From Arthrobacter sp. SLBN-83 (GTDB taxonomy: Bacteria > Actinomycetota > Actinomycetes > Actinomycetales > Micrococcaceae): 64,000 nucleotides of DNA. The stretch is taken from contig NZ_VFMX01000001.1 of NCBI RefSeq assembly GCF_006715285.1, positions 868,001-932,000 on the forward strand. Direction: 5' to 3'. A program made the translations under genes and the position numbers. Below, in pieces: positions 53,248 to 61,459 of this stretch (the first letter of the stretch is position 1; every line of letters begins with the position of its first letter). The notes beneath the pieces are model-generated. The model ran no database searches and had not been told where the DNA came from. It was given only the letters and a program-made list of their open reading frames with translations.

Positions 53248-53964
53248 TTAGGGCCAGGAGCCTTCTTCCTCGTGGCAGATCAGCATTTCGCGGACCTCGC
53301 AGCCGGTGGGCTGGTTGAGGGCGAACAGAATGGCCTGCGCAGTGTTGGCGGGGTCGTTGAGCCGGGAATCATCCTGCGGCTTGTACTGTTCCGTGCGGTC
53401 ATCGAAGAAGCGCGTCTTCATGCCGCCGGGGATCATGGTGGTCACGCCGATTTCGCCACCGGTTTCCGCAGCGAGCGCGTGGCTGAAGCCCACAACGCCG
53501 AACTTGGAGGCGCAGTAGGCGGTGGCATCGGCCACGGCGCGCTTGCCCAGGGTTGAGGCGACGGTGACTACCCGGCCGTGGGTTTCCTTGAGGTAGGGCA
53601 GCGCCGCGCGCACAGTGGAAACGGTGCCCATCAGGTTGACCCCGATGACCTTTTCCCACTCGGTGGCTTCGACGTCGGCGAGCTTGCCGCAGCGGTCGAT
53701 CCCCGCCGCCGTCACCACTGCGTCAAGGCCACCCAGGGTCTCTGCGGCTTCACGGACGGCGTGCTCCACGGCGGCGCGGTCCGCCACATCCACTTCAAAC
53801 GCCTTCACGCCGGAGACGCTGCTGATGTCGCGGTCCAGGACGACCGGGGTGCCGCCTGAACGCAGGACGGCTTCGACGACGGCGGCCCCCAGTCCGGAGG
53901 CACCTCCCGTTACCAGGACGCGGCCGGGCGTGGTGGAGGCAGTTGCAGTTGGTTCTGCAGTCAT
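53248..53964 (-). CDS. Classical short-chain dehydrogenase in the heptose locus
   Basis: A 238-residue classical SDR: VTGGASGLGAAV, DAVVTAAGID (in place of the usual NNAG), VTVASTLGKRAV (catalytic Ser) and YCASKFG (YxxxK). It is too short and of the wrong type to be the HldD heptose epimerase. The substrate is unknown; context suggests modification of the heptose or of a small acceptor. It lies 45 bp after hldE copy 2. Confidence 0.9.
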   Translation of the reverse strand: MTAEPTATASTTPGRVLVTGGASGLGAAVVEAVLRSGGTPVVLDRDISSVSGVKAFEVDVADRAAVEHAVREAAETLGGLDAVVTAAGIDRCGKLADVEATEWEKVIGVNLMGTVSTVRAALPYLKETHGRVVTVASTLGKRAVADATAYCASKFGVVGFSHALAAETGGEIGVTTMIPGGMKTRFFDDRTEQYKPQDDSRLNDPANTAQAILFALNQPTGCEVREMLICHEEEGSWP

Positions 53965-54009
53965 GGTGTTCCTTTCAATGGGGAAATCAAGTTTGCGAAG
54001 TGGGCAGGA

Positions 54010-55416
54010 TCAGCTGACCTTGGCGAGTGCGTCCGCCAGGCCTGTCGTGGAACGGGCGGGGTGGAAGGGGACGGTGAGGCAGCGTCCGCCCCAGCTTTCC
54101 ACCAGGTCCGCCTCGGGGAGGCGGGCGCCTTTGTAGTCGCCGCCTTTGACCCAGATATCGGGACGGAGCCGGTCCAGCGCTGCCTCGGGGGTGTCCTCGT
54201 CGAAGACCATCACGGCGTCCACGCATTCCATGGCCAGGAGCAGTTCCGCCCTGTCGTGCTGGCCGATGATGGGACGCTCCGGCCCCTTGAGCCGCCGCAC
54301 CGAGTCGTCGGAGTTCAGGCACACGATGAGGCAGTCCCCCAGTTCCCGGGCTGCCGCGAGGGACCGGATGTGGCCGGCGTGGATCAGGTCGAAGCAACCC
54401 CCCGTGGCCACCACTTTTCCGCCGCTTTCGCGAACCGAACGGGCCAGCAGCAGCGGCTCGGTGGTCCGGCGCCCCGGGGCCGGCGCGGGCCTGGGCTTAC
54501 CGGCGGCAGCATCGGGTTCATCGGTCTCGGGCAATGCCGAGACGCCCCCTGCCGCCAGGAAATCCGCGGCGTCATGGACTGCCAGCGCGGCCGCTTCCGG
54601 CAGGTCGCGTCCGGCCAGGAGGTGCACTGCAAGGCTGGCCGCCAACCGGTCGCCGGCGCCGCAGGGGTCGCCGGCTTCCACCCGTGGCGCGGGAACGGCA
54701 TGGGATGCGGCCTCTCCCTGCTGCAGCAGGACGGCCCCCTCCTCACCCTTCGTGACCAGGACGGCCTGGCTGCGCCAACGCTCCAGCAGGACCTCCGCTA
54801 CGGCTGCTGCGGGGTCATCGGAGTCGGGAAGGCCGCCGGCTCCGGACTGCACTGCCCTGGTGGCTTCGGAAATGTTCGGAGTCACGACGGCGACGCCCGG
54901 CACGGGTTCCGGCCCGGAGGGGTGCGGATCCCAGATGATGGGCACAGTGCCGGCGAGCCGTGCGAGCACGCCGCGCAGCTGCGGGTTGGCCGCCAGTCCC
55001 CTGCCGTAATCGGCAACGATGACCACGCCGGCTTTCTCCACGGCACGGAGCATGGCGGGGCTGACGTCGGGGACCGGTGTCTTTTCGCAGCCCTGGTCGA
55101 AACGGACCACCGGATGGGAACCCGCCCGGACCCGGGTCTTGACCGGCGAGGGGTAGCCGCTGTTCCCCGCCACGAGCCGCACCCCGGCGAGCTGCGCACG
55201 CAGCTGGCTGCCGGCGTCGTCATCCCCCAGAACCGTCACCAGGGTGACTGGCCAGCCGTCCTGCGCCAGCATGCGCGCCACCAGGCCCGCACCGCCGGCA
55301 CGGCGGCGGACACCCGAGACGTCCACCACGGGCACGGGGGCATCAGGGCTGAGCCGGGTTGCCTCACCGGAAAGGTCGACGTCGAGCATCACGTCGCCCA
55401 GCACAACGATCCTCAT
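54010..55416 (-). CDS. HldE-like bifunctional kinase / nucleotidyltransferase (copy 2, divergent)
   Basis: A 468-residue fusion with the same order of domains as copy 1. Kinase part: DVMLDVDLSGEATRLSPDAPVPVV, then RRAGGAGLVARMLAQDG in place of the usual GGAANxAxN, and DPCGAGDRLAASLAVH. Nucleotidyltransferase part: TGGCFDLIHAGHIRSLA (HAGH) and SDDSVRRLKG, WVKGGDYKGA. The kinase glycine loop is altered (no Asn), so its substrate may differ from that of copy 1. Overlaps gmhA by 4 nt. Confidence 0.85.
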   Translation of the reverse strand: MRIVVLGDVMLDVDLSGEATRLSPDAPVPVVDVSGVRRRAGGAGLVARMLAQDGWPVTLVTVLGDDDAGSQLRAQLAGVRLVAGNSGYPSPVKTRVRAGSHPVVRFDQGCEKTPVPDVSPAMLRAVEKAGVVIVADYGRGLAANPQLRGVLARLAGTVPIIWDPHPSGPEPVPGVAVVTPNISEATRAVQSGAGGLPDSDDPAAAVAEVLLERWRSQAVLVTKGEEGAVLLQQGEAASHAVPAPRVEAGDPCGAGDRLAASLAVHLLAGRDLPEAAALAVHDAADFLAAGGVSALPETDEPDAAAGKPRPAPAPGRRTTEPLLLARSVRESGGKVVATGGCFDLIHAGHIRSLAAARELGDCLIVCLNSDDSVRRLKGPERPIIGQHDRAELLLAMECVDAVMVFDEDTPEAALDRLRPDIWVKGGDYKGARLPEADLVESWGGRCLTVPFHPARSTTGLADALAKVS

Positions 55417-56138
55417 CGCCGGCCACCGTTTGCCGCCGCGGTGGTCAGGAATGGAGTGTGCCGGGCCACCTCGAGGTCAAAGGCACGGCACACGGCGTGC
55501 AGCGCGATCAGGTGCCCTTCCTGGGCATTGGCGTTCAAGGCGTCGACCATGACCGCCTCGTCGCAGGCCTCGGACAAGGGGTTGGGTCCGGAGCCGGTGA
55601 GCGCCCAGGTGGTCACGTTGAGGCGGGAGGCAGCTTCCGCGGCCCGCAGCAGGTTGGGGCTCTTGCCGCTGGTGGACAGCAGCATCAGCACGTCGCCCGA
55701 GCGGCCGTGCGCCCGCACCTGCCGGGCAAAGACGTCGTCGAACCCGTAATCGTTGGCGATCGCGGTGACGGCGGACGACTCGGCATGCAGGGAGATAGCG
55801 GAGAAGGGTACCCGTTCGGAGTCGAACCGCCCCACCAGCTCGGCGGTCAGGTGCTGCGCTTCCGCCGCCGAGCCGCCGTTTCCTGCCGCCAGGAGCCGCT
55901 GCCCGCGAAGCAGGCGCTGGGCCAGCTCAACACCCCAGGCGGCAAGCCTGCCGGACTGGCTGCGCAGCGATTCCAGGGCTGGAAGCACGTTGTCCAGGTG
56001 GGTGCGGACGGCGTCCGCGCTGGCGGGGTCCACGAACGTGGCTCCCGGGAGCACCGCAGGCAGCGCCGGCGGCACCATCAGTGTGCGGAGGTCTGCTTCC
56101 CGCAGGCTTGATTCACGCAGGGATGATTCGGCAGTCAC
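55413..56138 (-). CDS. gmhA: Sedoheptulose 7-phosphate isomerase (GmhA)
   Basis: A 241-residue SIS-domain isomerase. It aligns by eye with E. coli GmhA: AAGNGGSAAEAQHLTAELVGRF (catalytic Glu, equivalent of Glu65), ANDYGFDDVFARQVRAHGRSGDVLMLLSTSGKSPN and QEGHLIALHAV, where the Gln and the His eight residues later (Gln172/His180 equivalents) are conserved. It would turn D-sedoheptulose 7-phosphate into D-glycero-D-manno-heptose 7-phosphate, the first step of nucleotide-heptose synthesis. Overlaps both neighbours. Confidence 0.92.
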   Translation of the reverse strand: MTAESSLRESSLREADLRTLMVPPALPAVLPGATFVDPASADAVRTHLDNVLPALESLRSQSGRLAAWGVELAQRLLRGQRLLAAGNGGSAAEAQHLTAELVGRFDSERVPFSAISLHAESSAVTAIANDYGFDDVFARQVRAHGRSGDVLMLLSTSGKSPNLLRAAEAASRLNVTTWALTGSGPNPLSEACDEAVMVDALNANAQEGHLIALHAVCRAFDLEVARHTPFLTTAAANGGRR

Positions 56139-57412
56139 AGTGCGGCTCCTTCCATCGGTACAACGCCGGCCGGAGCGCCCGCCTGGGCGCTTTTTTGGAC
56201 GCCGGCCACGGCCAACTGGTAGGCCTTTTCGGTTTCCGCTGCCACCCGGTCCCAGGAGTAGCGGGTGCGGGCACGCCGCTCGCCGGCCTGGCCGAGCTTG
56301 GCCCTGAGGGTTGGATTTTCCAGCAGCAGCGACAGGGCCGACGCAATGGCCTCGGGGTCCTTGGGCGGCACGTGCAGGCCGGTGGCGTGGTCCACCACCG
56401 TGTCCCGGAGCCCGCCTACCGCGGCGGCCACCACGGGCACACCGCAGGCCATTGCCTCAAGCGGCACGATGCCGAAGGGCTCGTACCAGGGAGCGCAGAC
56501 CACGGCGTCGGCGCTGCGGAAGATGCCGGGCATTTCAGTCCGCGAGACCTGGCCCTGCAGCGTTACCTGCCCGGATACGCCGAGCTCGGCGGCAAGATCC
56601 ATGAGGCGGCGGATTTCGGGGTCGGCGTGCATCACGTTCGAGTCGCCGCCGCCGCCGACGATCAGGAGTTCAACGTCCTCGAATCCCGCAGCCTTGAGGT
56701 ACGGGAGCGCGCGGATGACCAGGTCCACTCCCTTGCGCGGCACCAGCCGCCCCACCGACAGGATCCGGTAGCGGCGCTTCCGATCGGCCACCGGCCCCTC
56801 CGGCGAGAAGAAGCCCAGGTCCACACCGCAGGGGGCGATGGAGATCTTGCCGGTGGCGATGCCCATGGCCTTGAGCTCGAAAACCTCGTCCGAACAGGTG
56901 GCGATGATCCGGTCCGCCGAGCGTCCGACGCCCGGTTCCAGCCAGCGGCGTGCCTCCGGGCTGGTGTCCTCCGCGCCCTGGTGCCTGCGCTTGACGGTTC
57001 CCAGCGCGTGGAACGTCTGGAGCATTGGCACGCGGTAGCCGGTGTCCGGGCGGCGGGCTGCGTCCAGGGCAGCCAGGCCGGACATCCAGAAGTGTCCGTG
57101 CACCACGTCCGGCGGCCGCTGGCCCCAATCGCTGGCCACACCGTCGGCGAGTTCACCCATATAGGGCAGCAGTTCGTCCTTGGGCACGTGCCGGGCAGGC
57201 CCGGCGTCAACGTGCACCACCTCGAGGCGGCGTCCCACCCGCACCCTCCCGGGGAGCTTCGTTGCGTCCCTGCGGGTATAGACGGTGACGTGGTGGCCCC
57301 GATTGGCAAGGGCTTCCGACAGCGCGGCAACGTGCACGTTTTGCCCGCCGGCATCCACCCCGCCCAGTGCCGCCAGCGGACTGGCGTGCTCGGAAATCAT
57401 GGCGATCTTCAT
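56135..57412 (-). CDS. GT4-family glycosyltransferase
   Basis: A 425-residue GT-B retaining glycosyltransferase. N-terminal KIAMISEHASPLAALGGVDAGGQNVHVAALSEALANRGH, the C-terminal nucleotide-sugar site SVGRLVPRKGVDLVI, and APWYEPFGIVPLEAMACGVPVVAAAVGG (E-x7-E). Architecturally close to MshA and sucrose-phosphate synthase-like GT4 enzymes. Donor and acceptor are unknown; a nucleotide-heptose donor is possible from the operon. Overlaps gmhA by 4 nt. Confidence 0.92.
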   Translation of the reverse strand: MKIAMISEHASPLAALGGVDAGGQNVHVAALSEALANRGHHVTVYTRRDATKLPGRVRVGRRLEVVHVDAGPARHVPKDELLPYMGELADGVASDWGQRPPDVVHGHFWMSGLAALDAARRPDTGYRVPMLQTFHALGTVKRRHQGAEDTSPEARRWLEPGVGRSADRIIATCSDEVFELKAMGIATGKISIAPCGVDLGFFSPEGPVADRKRRYRILSVGRLVPRKGVDLVIRALPYLKAAGFEDVELLIVGGGGDSNVMHADPEIRRLMDLAAELGVSGQVTLQGQVSRTEMPGIFRSADAVVCAPWYEPFGIVPLEAMACGVPVVAAAVGGLRDTVVDHATGLHVPPKDPEAIASALSLLLENPTLRAKLGQAGERRARTRYSWDRVAAETEKAYQLAVAGVQKSAQAGAPAGVVPMEGAAL

Positions 57413-58443
57413 GGGGTCTTCCTCTCCCGCGCCGGAACGAGGATCCGCTCGTCCGGACGTTCGTTGTCGGAGTGCCGGGGCCGGCTCCGCAGGTCTGCCA
57501 GGAGCTCATCCCAGCGGTCCTGGAACCTGCCCAGGCCGTAACGCTCCAGCGCCGCCTCACGGGCGGCAAGTCCCCGCCGTCGGGCCTCATCCGGATTGGC
57601 AACCAGCCGCGCCGCGCAACGGAGCAGCTCGTCGACGTCCGCGGAAACGATGCCGGCTTCCTGCGGCACCGCCCGGGGGGCCTCCGTGGCCGCAAGCACC
57701 ACCACCGGCATGCCCAAATGCATGGCTTCCAGGAGGGACAAGCCCAGCGAGGTCCAGCGCATCGGATGGACGTAGACCCGGCAGCGGGCCAGTTCCCGGT
57801 GCAGGTCACGGGTTTTCAGGTCGCCCCGGGCCGTCAGCCGTGATGGGTCGATCCCGGTGGCTTCCGCGAGGCCGTCCGTCTTCATGCCGAACACCTGCAG
57901 CGGCGCCACGGAGGCGAAGCCGGGCAGCAGGTCCGTTCCAGTGACGCGGCCGCGGCGGACGGGCTCATTGATCACGACGCCCAGTTCGGGCAGCTCGCCG
58001 GTGTAGAGGTGCCCCGGGTCAGGGATACCGTGCTCGATCACGGTGGTGGGAGCGGAGCCGTTGTCCCAGGCCAGCCGGTTGAAATGGGTGACGTGCACAA
58101 CGGGGATGCTTCTTTGGTCGGCAAGCGGGTGGCTGATGTTCGGGAAGTTGCCTTTGGGCGTGTTGTGTTCCACGAACACCGCCGGAAGGTCGACTCCCGG
58201 CATGCGGCCAAGCGTGCGGACCACTTCGTCGATCTCTTCGGGCCGTTGGAGGACGACGGCGTCCACCGAGTCGGCCTCGAGCGTCGCCAGGTCCACCTCC
58301 CGCACGGATTCCGGCCAATCCCTGCCGGCGCGGCCCAGTCCCCAGGCCCCACCCCCGGGCAGGACGGGGAGCAGGTACTCATGACGGCCGCGGACAAACG
58401 CGTCCGTCCAGGAACCGTGGACATGCCAGAGCAGGATTCTCAT
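57409..58443 (-). CDS. Glycosyltransferase (GT-B fold)
   Basis: A 344-residue glycosyltransferase with the C-terminal Rossmann site MRWTSLGLSLLEAMHLGMPVVVLAATEAPRAVP, in which a Glu is conserved. The N-terminal domain is smaller than usual, opening with MRILLWHVHGSWTDAFVRGRHEYLLPVLPG. Donor/acceptor not known. Translationally coupled (4-nt overlaps) to both the GT9-type gene upstream and the GT4 gene downstream. Confidence 0.85.
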   Translation of the reverse strand: MRILLWHVHGSWTDAFVRGRHEYLLPVLPGGGAWGLGRAGRDWPESVREVDLATLEADSVDAVVLQRPEEIDEVVRTLGRMPGVDLPAVFVEHNTPKGNFPNISHPLADQRSIPVVHVTHFNRLAWDNGSAPTTVIEHGIPDPGHLYTGELPELGVVINEPVRRGRVTGTDLLPGFASVAPLQVFGMKTDGLAEATGIDPSRLTARGDLKTRDLHRELARCRVYVHPMRWTSLGLSLLEAMHLGMPVVVLAATEAPRAVPQEAGIVSADVDELLRCAARLVANPDEARRRGLAAREAALERYGLGRFQDRWDELLADLRSRPRHSDNERPDERILVPARERKTP

Positions 58444-59528
58444 CTGTTGCGGGCCTTTCTACGGGTACTCACGTGGGTGCTGAAGGAGCTCACTCCGCTG
58501 ATCAGGCGTTCCACCGCCGCCACCACTTCTTCGGGCGAAACGGAGTCGAGGCAAGGGTGGCCGGGGACCGGGCAAACCCGGGCGCGGGACATGCGGCAGG
58601 GGGCGTTCTGGTCCCCGAGGAGCTCCAGGGGCACGCCGTACGGCGCCCAGCGGATGGCCGGGACCACGGGGGAAAACAGGCACGCGACGGGTGTGCCCAC
58701 CGCGGCCGCCAGGTGGGCCGGGCCGGTGTTGCCGCTGACCACGGCATCCGCGCCTGCCATGACGCCCGCCATGGTGGAAAGATCAGTGCGTCCGCCCAGG
58801 TCCAGGGCAGAAGGGCCGGCCACCGTTGCGGTCAGCGACTTTTCCGCCGGACCGCCAGTTACCACCACGCGGTACCCGGCACCCTGGAGGAGTTCGACGG
58901 CGGCGGCATGGTGCAGCGGAGGCCACGCCCTTGCGGGGACGGCCGCTCCGGGGTGCACCACGACATAGGGTTCGTCGCCTACCAGGCCGGTTACGTCAGG
59001 GACGGAGCCGACATGGAGTTTCCCGTCGTCTCCGGCCGGAAGCCGGAAGCCGGCAGCCTCGGCAATGCCCAGCGCCCGTTCCGCCTCCGGCTGGTCTTCG
59101 GGGAAGTCCTCGCCGGGCTTGAGGCGAACGTCCAGCAGTGAGCCTGCATAGTCGGTTGAGGCCCCCGTGATGCGCTCCACGCCGGCCAGCCGCAGCAGCA
59201 GCGCCAGCGGCAGCGGTGACTGGTGGAAGGACGTAAGGATGACAGCTTCGGTGATCCGGGAATTGCGGACGAATTCGATCAGCCGGTCGGCATGCGGGCC
59301 GGTCATCCTGGGCGCCGGGTTCATGATCCAGGGGCTGTCCCAGCTGTAAACCTCGGCGGCCCCAGGGAGCATCGCGGCAGCAGCTTCACCCTGCCGGCCG
59401 CACAGCATCACCACGTGGTTGGTGCTGCCGCCGTACTGTGCCCGCCCGTTGGCCACTGCCCGGACGGCGGGGCCGGCCAGCAGGACATCGCCCATGCTGT
59501 CCAGACGGGCCACCAGGACGCGCCCCAT
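58440..59528 (-). CDS. GT9-family heptosyltransferase-like protein
   Basis: A 362-residue GT9 protein: MGRVLVARLDSMGDVLLAGPAVRAV at the N-terminus, VVHPGAAVPARAWPP and GNTGPAHLAAAVGTPVACLFSP, the family's donor-binding region. GT9 enzymes transfer heptose from ADP-heptose to lipopolysaccharide core in Gram-negatives; here the acceptor must be something else. The ATG at 59528 overlaps the gmhB stop (ATGA); upstream extension would be inside gmhB. The C-terminal tail is basic. Confidence 0.9.
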   Translation of the reverse strand: MGRVLVARLDSMGDVLLAGPAVRAVANGRAQYGGSTNHVVMLCGRQGEAAAAMLPGAAEVYSWDSPWIMNPAPRMTGPHADRLIEFVRNSRITEAVILTSFHQSPLPLALLLRLAGVERITGASTDYAGSLLDVRLKPGEDFPEDQPEAERALGIAEAAGFRLPAGDDGKLHVGSVPDVTGLVGDEPYVVVHPGAAVPARAWPPLHHAAAVELLQGAGYRVVVTGGPAEKSLTATVAGPSALDLGGRTDLSTMAGVMAGADAVVSGNTGPAHLAAAVGTPVACLFSPVVPAIRWAPYGVPLELLGDQNAPCRMSRARVCPVPGHPCLDSVSPEEVVAAVERLISGVSSFSTHVSTRRKARNR

Positions 59529-60064
59529 CAGGCGGTCCCCTGCAGCAGTCCGACGGCGGACGCAAGATCCGGGGCGACCAACCGCGCAGCGGCTACCTCT
59601 TCGGCACGCGTCACGGGGGTGGGGACCAGCACTCCGGTGGCTCCCGCTGCTTCGGCAGCGCCCACGTCCGCGCCGATGTCCCCGATCAGGGCGGCTTCGG
59701 ATTCCGGGATCCCGAGTTTGCGGCAGGCGCTGTGCACCATCCCGGGGGCAGGTTTGCGGCAGTCGCAGCCGTCCTGTTCCGAATGCGGGCAGACCTCCCA
59801 CACGTCGAACGGTCCCAGGAGTTCTTCCACGCGGGCATTGACCTTCGCCACGTCTTCGGCCGTGATCAGTCCGCGGGCAATTCCCGACTGGTTGCTGATC
59901 ACGCCGGTGGCGATGCCGTCAGCCCGCAGGCGGTCCAGCACGGCTTTGGCGCCGGCCATGGGCCGTACTTTGCCGGGGTCCCCGTTGTAAGGCACATCGA
60001 CCACCAGGGTCCCGTCCCGGTCGAACAGGACAGCCCGGAGCTTGGAGGTTTCAGAGCTTCCCAT
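59528..60064 (-). CDS. gmhB: Heptose 1,7-bisphosphate 7-phosphatase (GmhB, HAD-IIIA)
   Basis: A 178-residue HAD phosphatase: DRDGTLVVDVPY with the nucleophile Asp (DxD), SNQSGIARG and the zinc motif CPHSEQDGCDCRKPAPGM typical of GmhB (Cys-x-His...Cys-x-Cys). It removes the 7-phosphate from heptose 1,7-bisphosphate between the kinase and the nucleotidyltransferase steps of HldE. The ATG at 60064 is chosen because the HAD motif starts soon after. It is the first gene of the locus. Confidence 0.9.
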   Translation of the reverse strand: MGSSETSKLRAVLFDRDGTLVVDVPYNGDPGKVRPMAGAKAVLDRLRADGIATGVISNQSGIARGLITAEDVAKVNARVEELLGPFDVWEVCPHSEQDGCDCRKPAPGMVHSACRKLGIPESEAALIGDIGADVGAAEAAGATGVLVPTPVTRAEEVAAARLVAPDLASAVGLLQGTA

Positions 60065-60352
60065 AACCAACCTGTTCCCTCCTGCTGCTGCTCCTAAACA
60101 GCGGCCCAGGCTTTTTCGGCCATCGAAGCTGGTTCTGACACCGGGTTGAACAGGCAAGATAGGGAGCGGGTCGCCGCAGCTGCTCCTTACAGGGCCCCCT
60201 TCAGCCTCTCCGCACAGGCCCGAACCGGCGCCTCTGAAGCCGCGTGCCGCCGTCGTAATTAGCTGCGCAGGCGTGAAAACTGCCGGGGGCGTCCTGAAGG
60301 GACTACTGCTGCGGAACTACTGCTACCGCGACTGTTGGTACGTGGACCGCTG
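60065..60352. other. 288-bp gap between the sigma factor gene and the heptose locus
   Basis: No gene is supported here. It contains the promoter of the heptose locus (minus strand) and the end of the sigma factor transcript. A run of CTGCTACC/CTACTGC-type near-repeats occurs at 60300-60360. No clear terminator hairpin is seen. Confidence 0.4.
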
Positions 60353-61312
60353 CTACCTGGTCCGTGTGCCGCCAAGGCGACGGCCGGCTCCTGTGCGGAC
60401 CATGCCCTGGTGCCCGGCGCTCCTGGCCTGGCGGAACGGCGCAACCGGGCTGCCCATATGGTCAGCCTGCCCCGCATGGGTCGAGGTTCCTTTGCCGGCC
60501 GCGTCCTCAGGCCGGGAGAACTGGGCGCTTGCCTCCAGGCGCCGCTGCAGTTCCACCAGCACCTTTGCAAGGCGGCGGGATACCTGCATCTGGGACATCC
60601 CCAACCGCTTTCCCAGCTGCACCTGTGTTTCCTCGCAGAAGTAACGGCGGTACAAAAGCTCGCGGTCCGAGTCGTCCAGGTCCTGCATGGCATCGCGAAG
60701 GCAGGCAAGCTCCTCAAGCCGCTCGAGCGGAGTTTCCGGGCATGCCAGCACTTCACCGATGGAGGGTGCGTCGGAGTTCGGATTTACCGCGTCGAGGGAG
60801 TCCGGGTGCATGCTGCTGGACGCCGAAATGGCTTCCTGCACATCAGCCGGATCAGTTCCCAACTCACCGGCCAACTCCGCAACGCTGGGGCTCCGGCCCA
60901 ATGACTGGGTCAACTCAGGCTCCGCCCGGAACAGACGGGTCCTCAGGTCCTGGATGTGGCGAGGCGGGCGGACCACCCATGTGCGGTCGCGGAGGTACCT
61001 CTTGAGTTCCCCGGTGATAGTGGGGGCGGCATAGGCCGGGAAGCTTTCACCCTTGGCCTGGTCGAATCCGCGTGCCGCTTTCACCAGGCCCAGATAGGCC
61101 ACCTGGTTCAGGTCAGCGCGTTCCCTACCGCGGGCTTCGAACCGCGCAGCAAGGGCTTCGGCGAGATCCAGGTAGCGCAGGACCAAGTCGTTTTCGAACG
61201 TCTCCCGCAGCCGTCCTGAGGTGGCGGGGGGACTTTGTTGTGGCGCCGGTTCCGGCTGTTGATGGTGGACAGGCGCAGCATCCACGGCAAATGCGGCAAA
61301 GGATTCGGGCAT
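60353..61312 (-). CDS. SigB/SigF-type stress sigma factor
   Basis: A 319-residue sigma factor of the SigB/SigF/SigG subgroup. Region 2: RFEARGRERADLNQVAYLGLVKAARGFDQAKGESFPAYAAPTITGELKRYLRD. Region 3 RTWVVRPPRHIQDLRTRLFRAEPELTQSLGRSPSVAELAGELG. Region 4 DRELLYRRYFCEETQVQLGKRLGMSQMQVSRRLAKVL. An extra N-terminal tail of about 35 residues and C-terminal tail of about 50 are not part of the fold. No anti-sigma or anti-anti-sigma gene is adjacent. It may drive the stress-type promoter at 63287. Confidence 0.93.
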   Translation of the reverse strand: MPESFAAFAVDAAPVHHQQPEPAPQQSPPATSGRLRETFENDLVLRYLDLAEALAARFEARGRERADLNQVAYLGLVKAARGFDQAKGESFPAYAAPTITGELKRYLRDRTWVVRPPRHIQDLRTRLFRAEPELTQSLGRSPSVAELAGELGTDPADVQEAISASSSMHPDSLDAVNPNSDAPSIGEVLACPETPLERLEELACLRDAMQDLDDSDRELLYRRYFCEETQVQLGKRLGMSQMQVSRRLAKVLVELQRRLEASAQFSRPEDAAGKGTSTHAGQADHMGSPVAPFRQARSAGHQGMVRTGAGRRLGGTRTR

Positions 61313-61459
61313 GAGTGTTGGTTTCCCTCGGTCTGGTTCCGAAAGCCTGCGGCAAGACTTAGAAGCAGCAAATCATAAGGTTGCTTATAAAACAATCCTT
61401 CTCCGCTGTAGGCTCAGGATGTAAGCGGCGACCGGACCAAACCGCCAAGGAGTTTTGCC

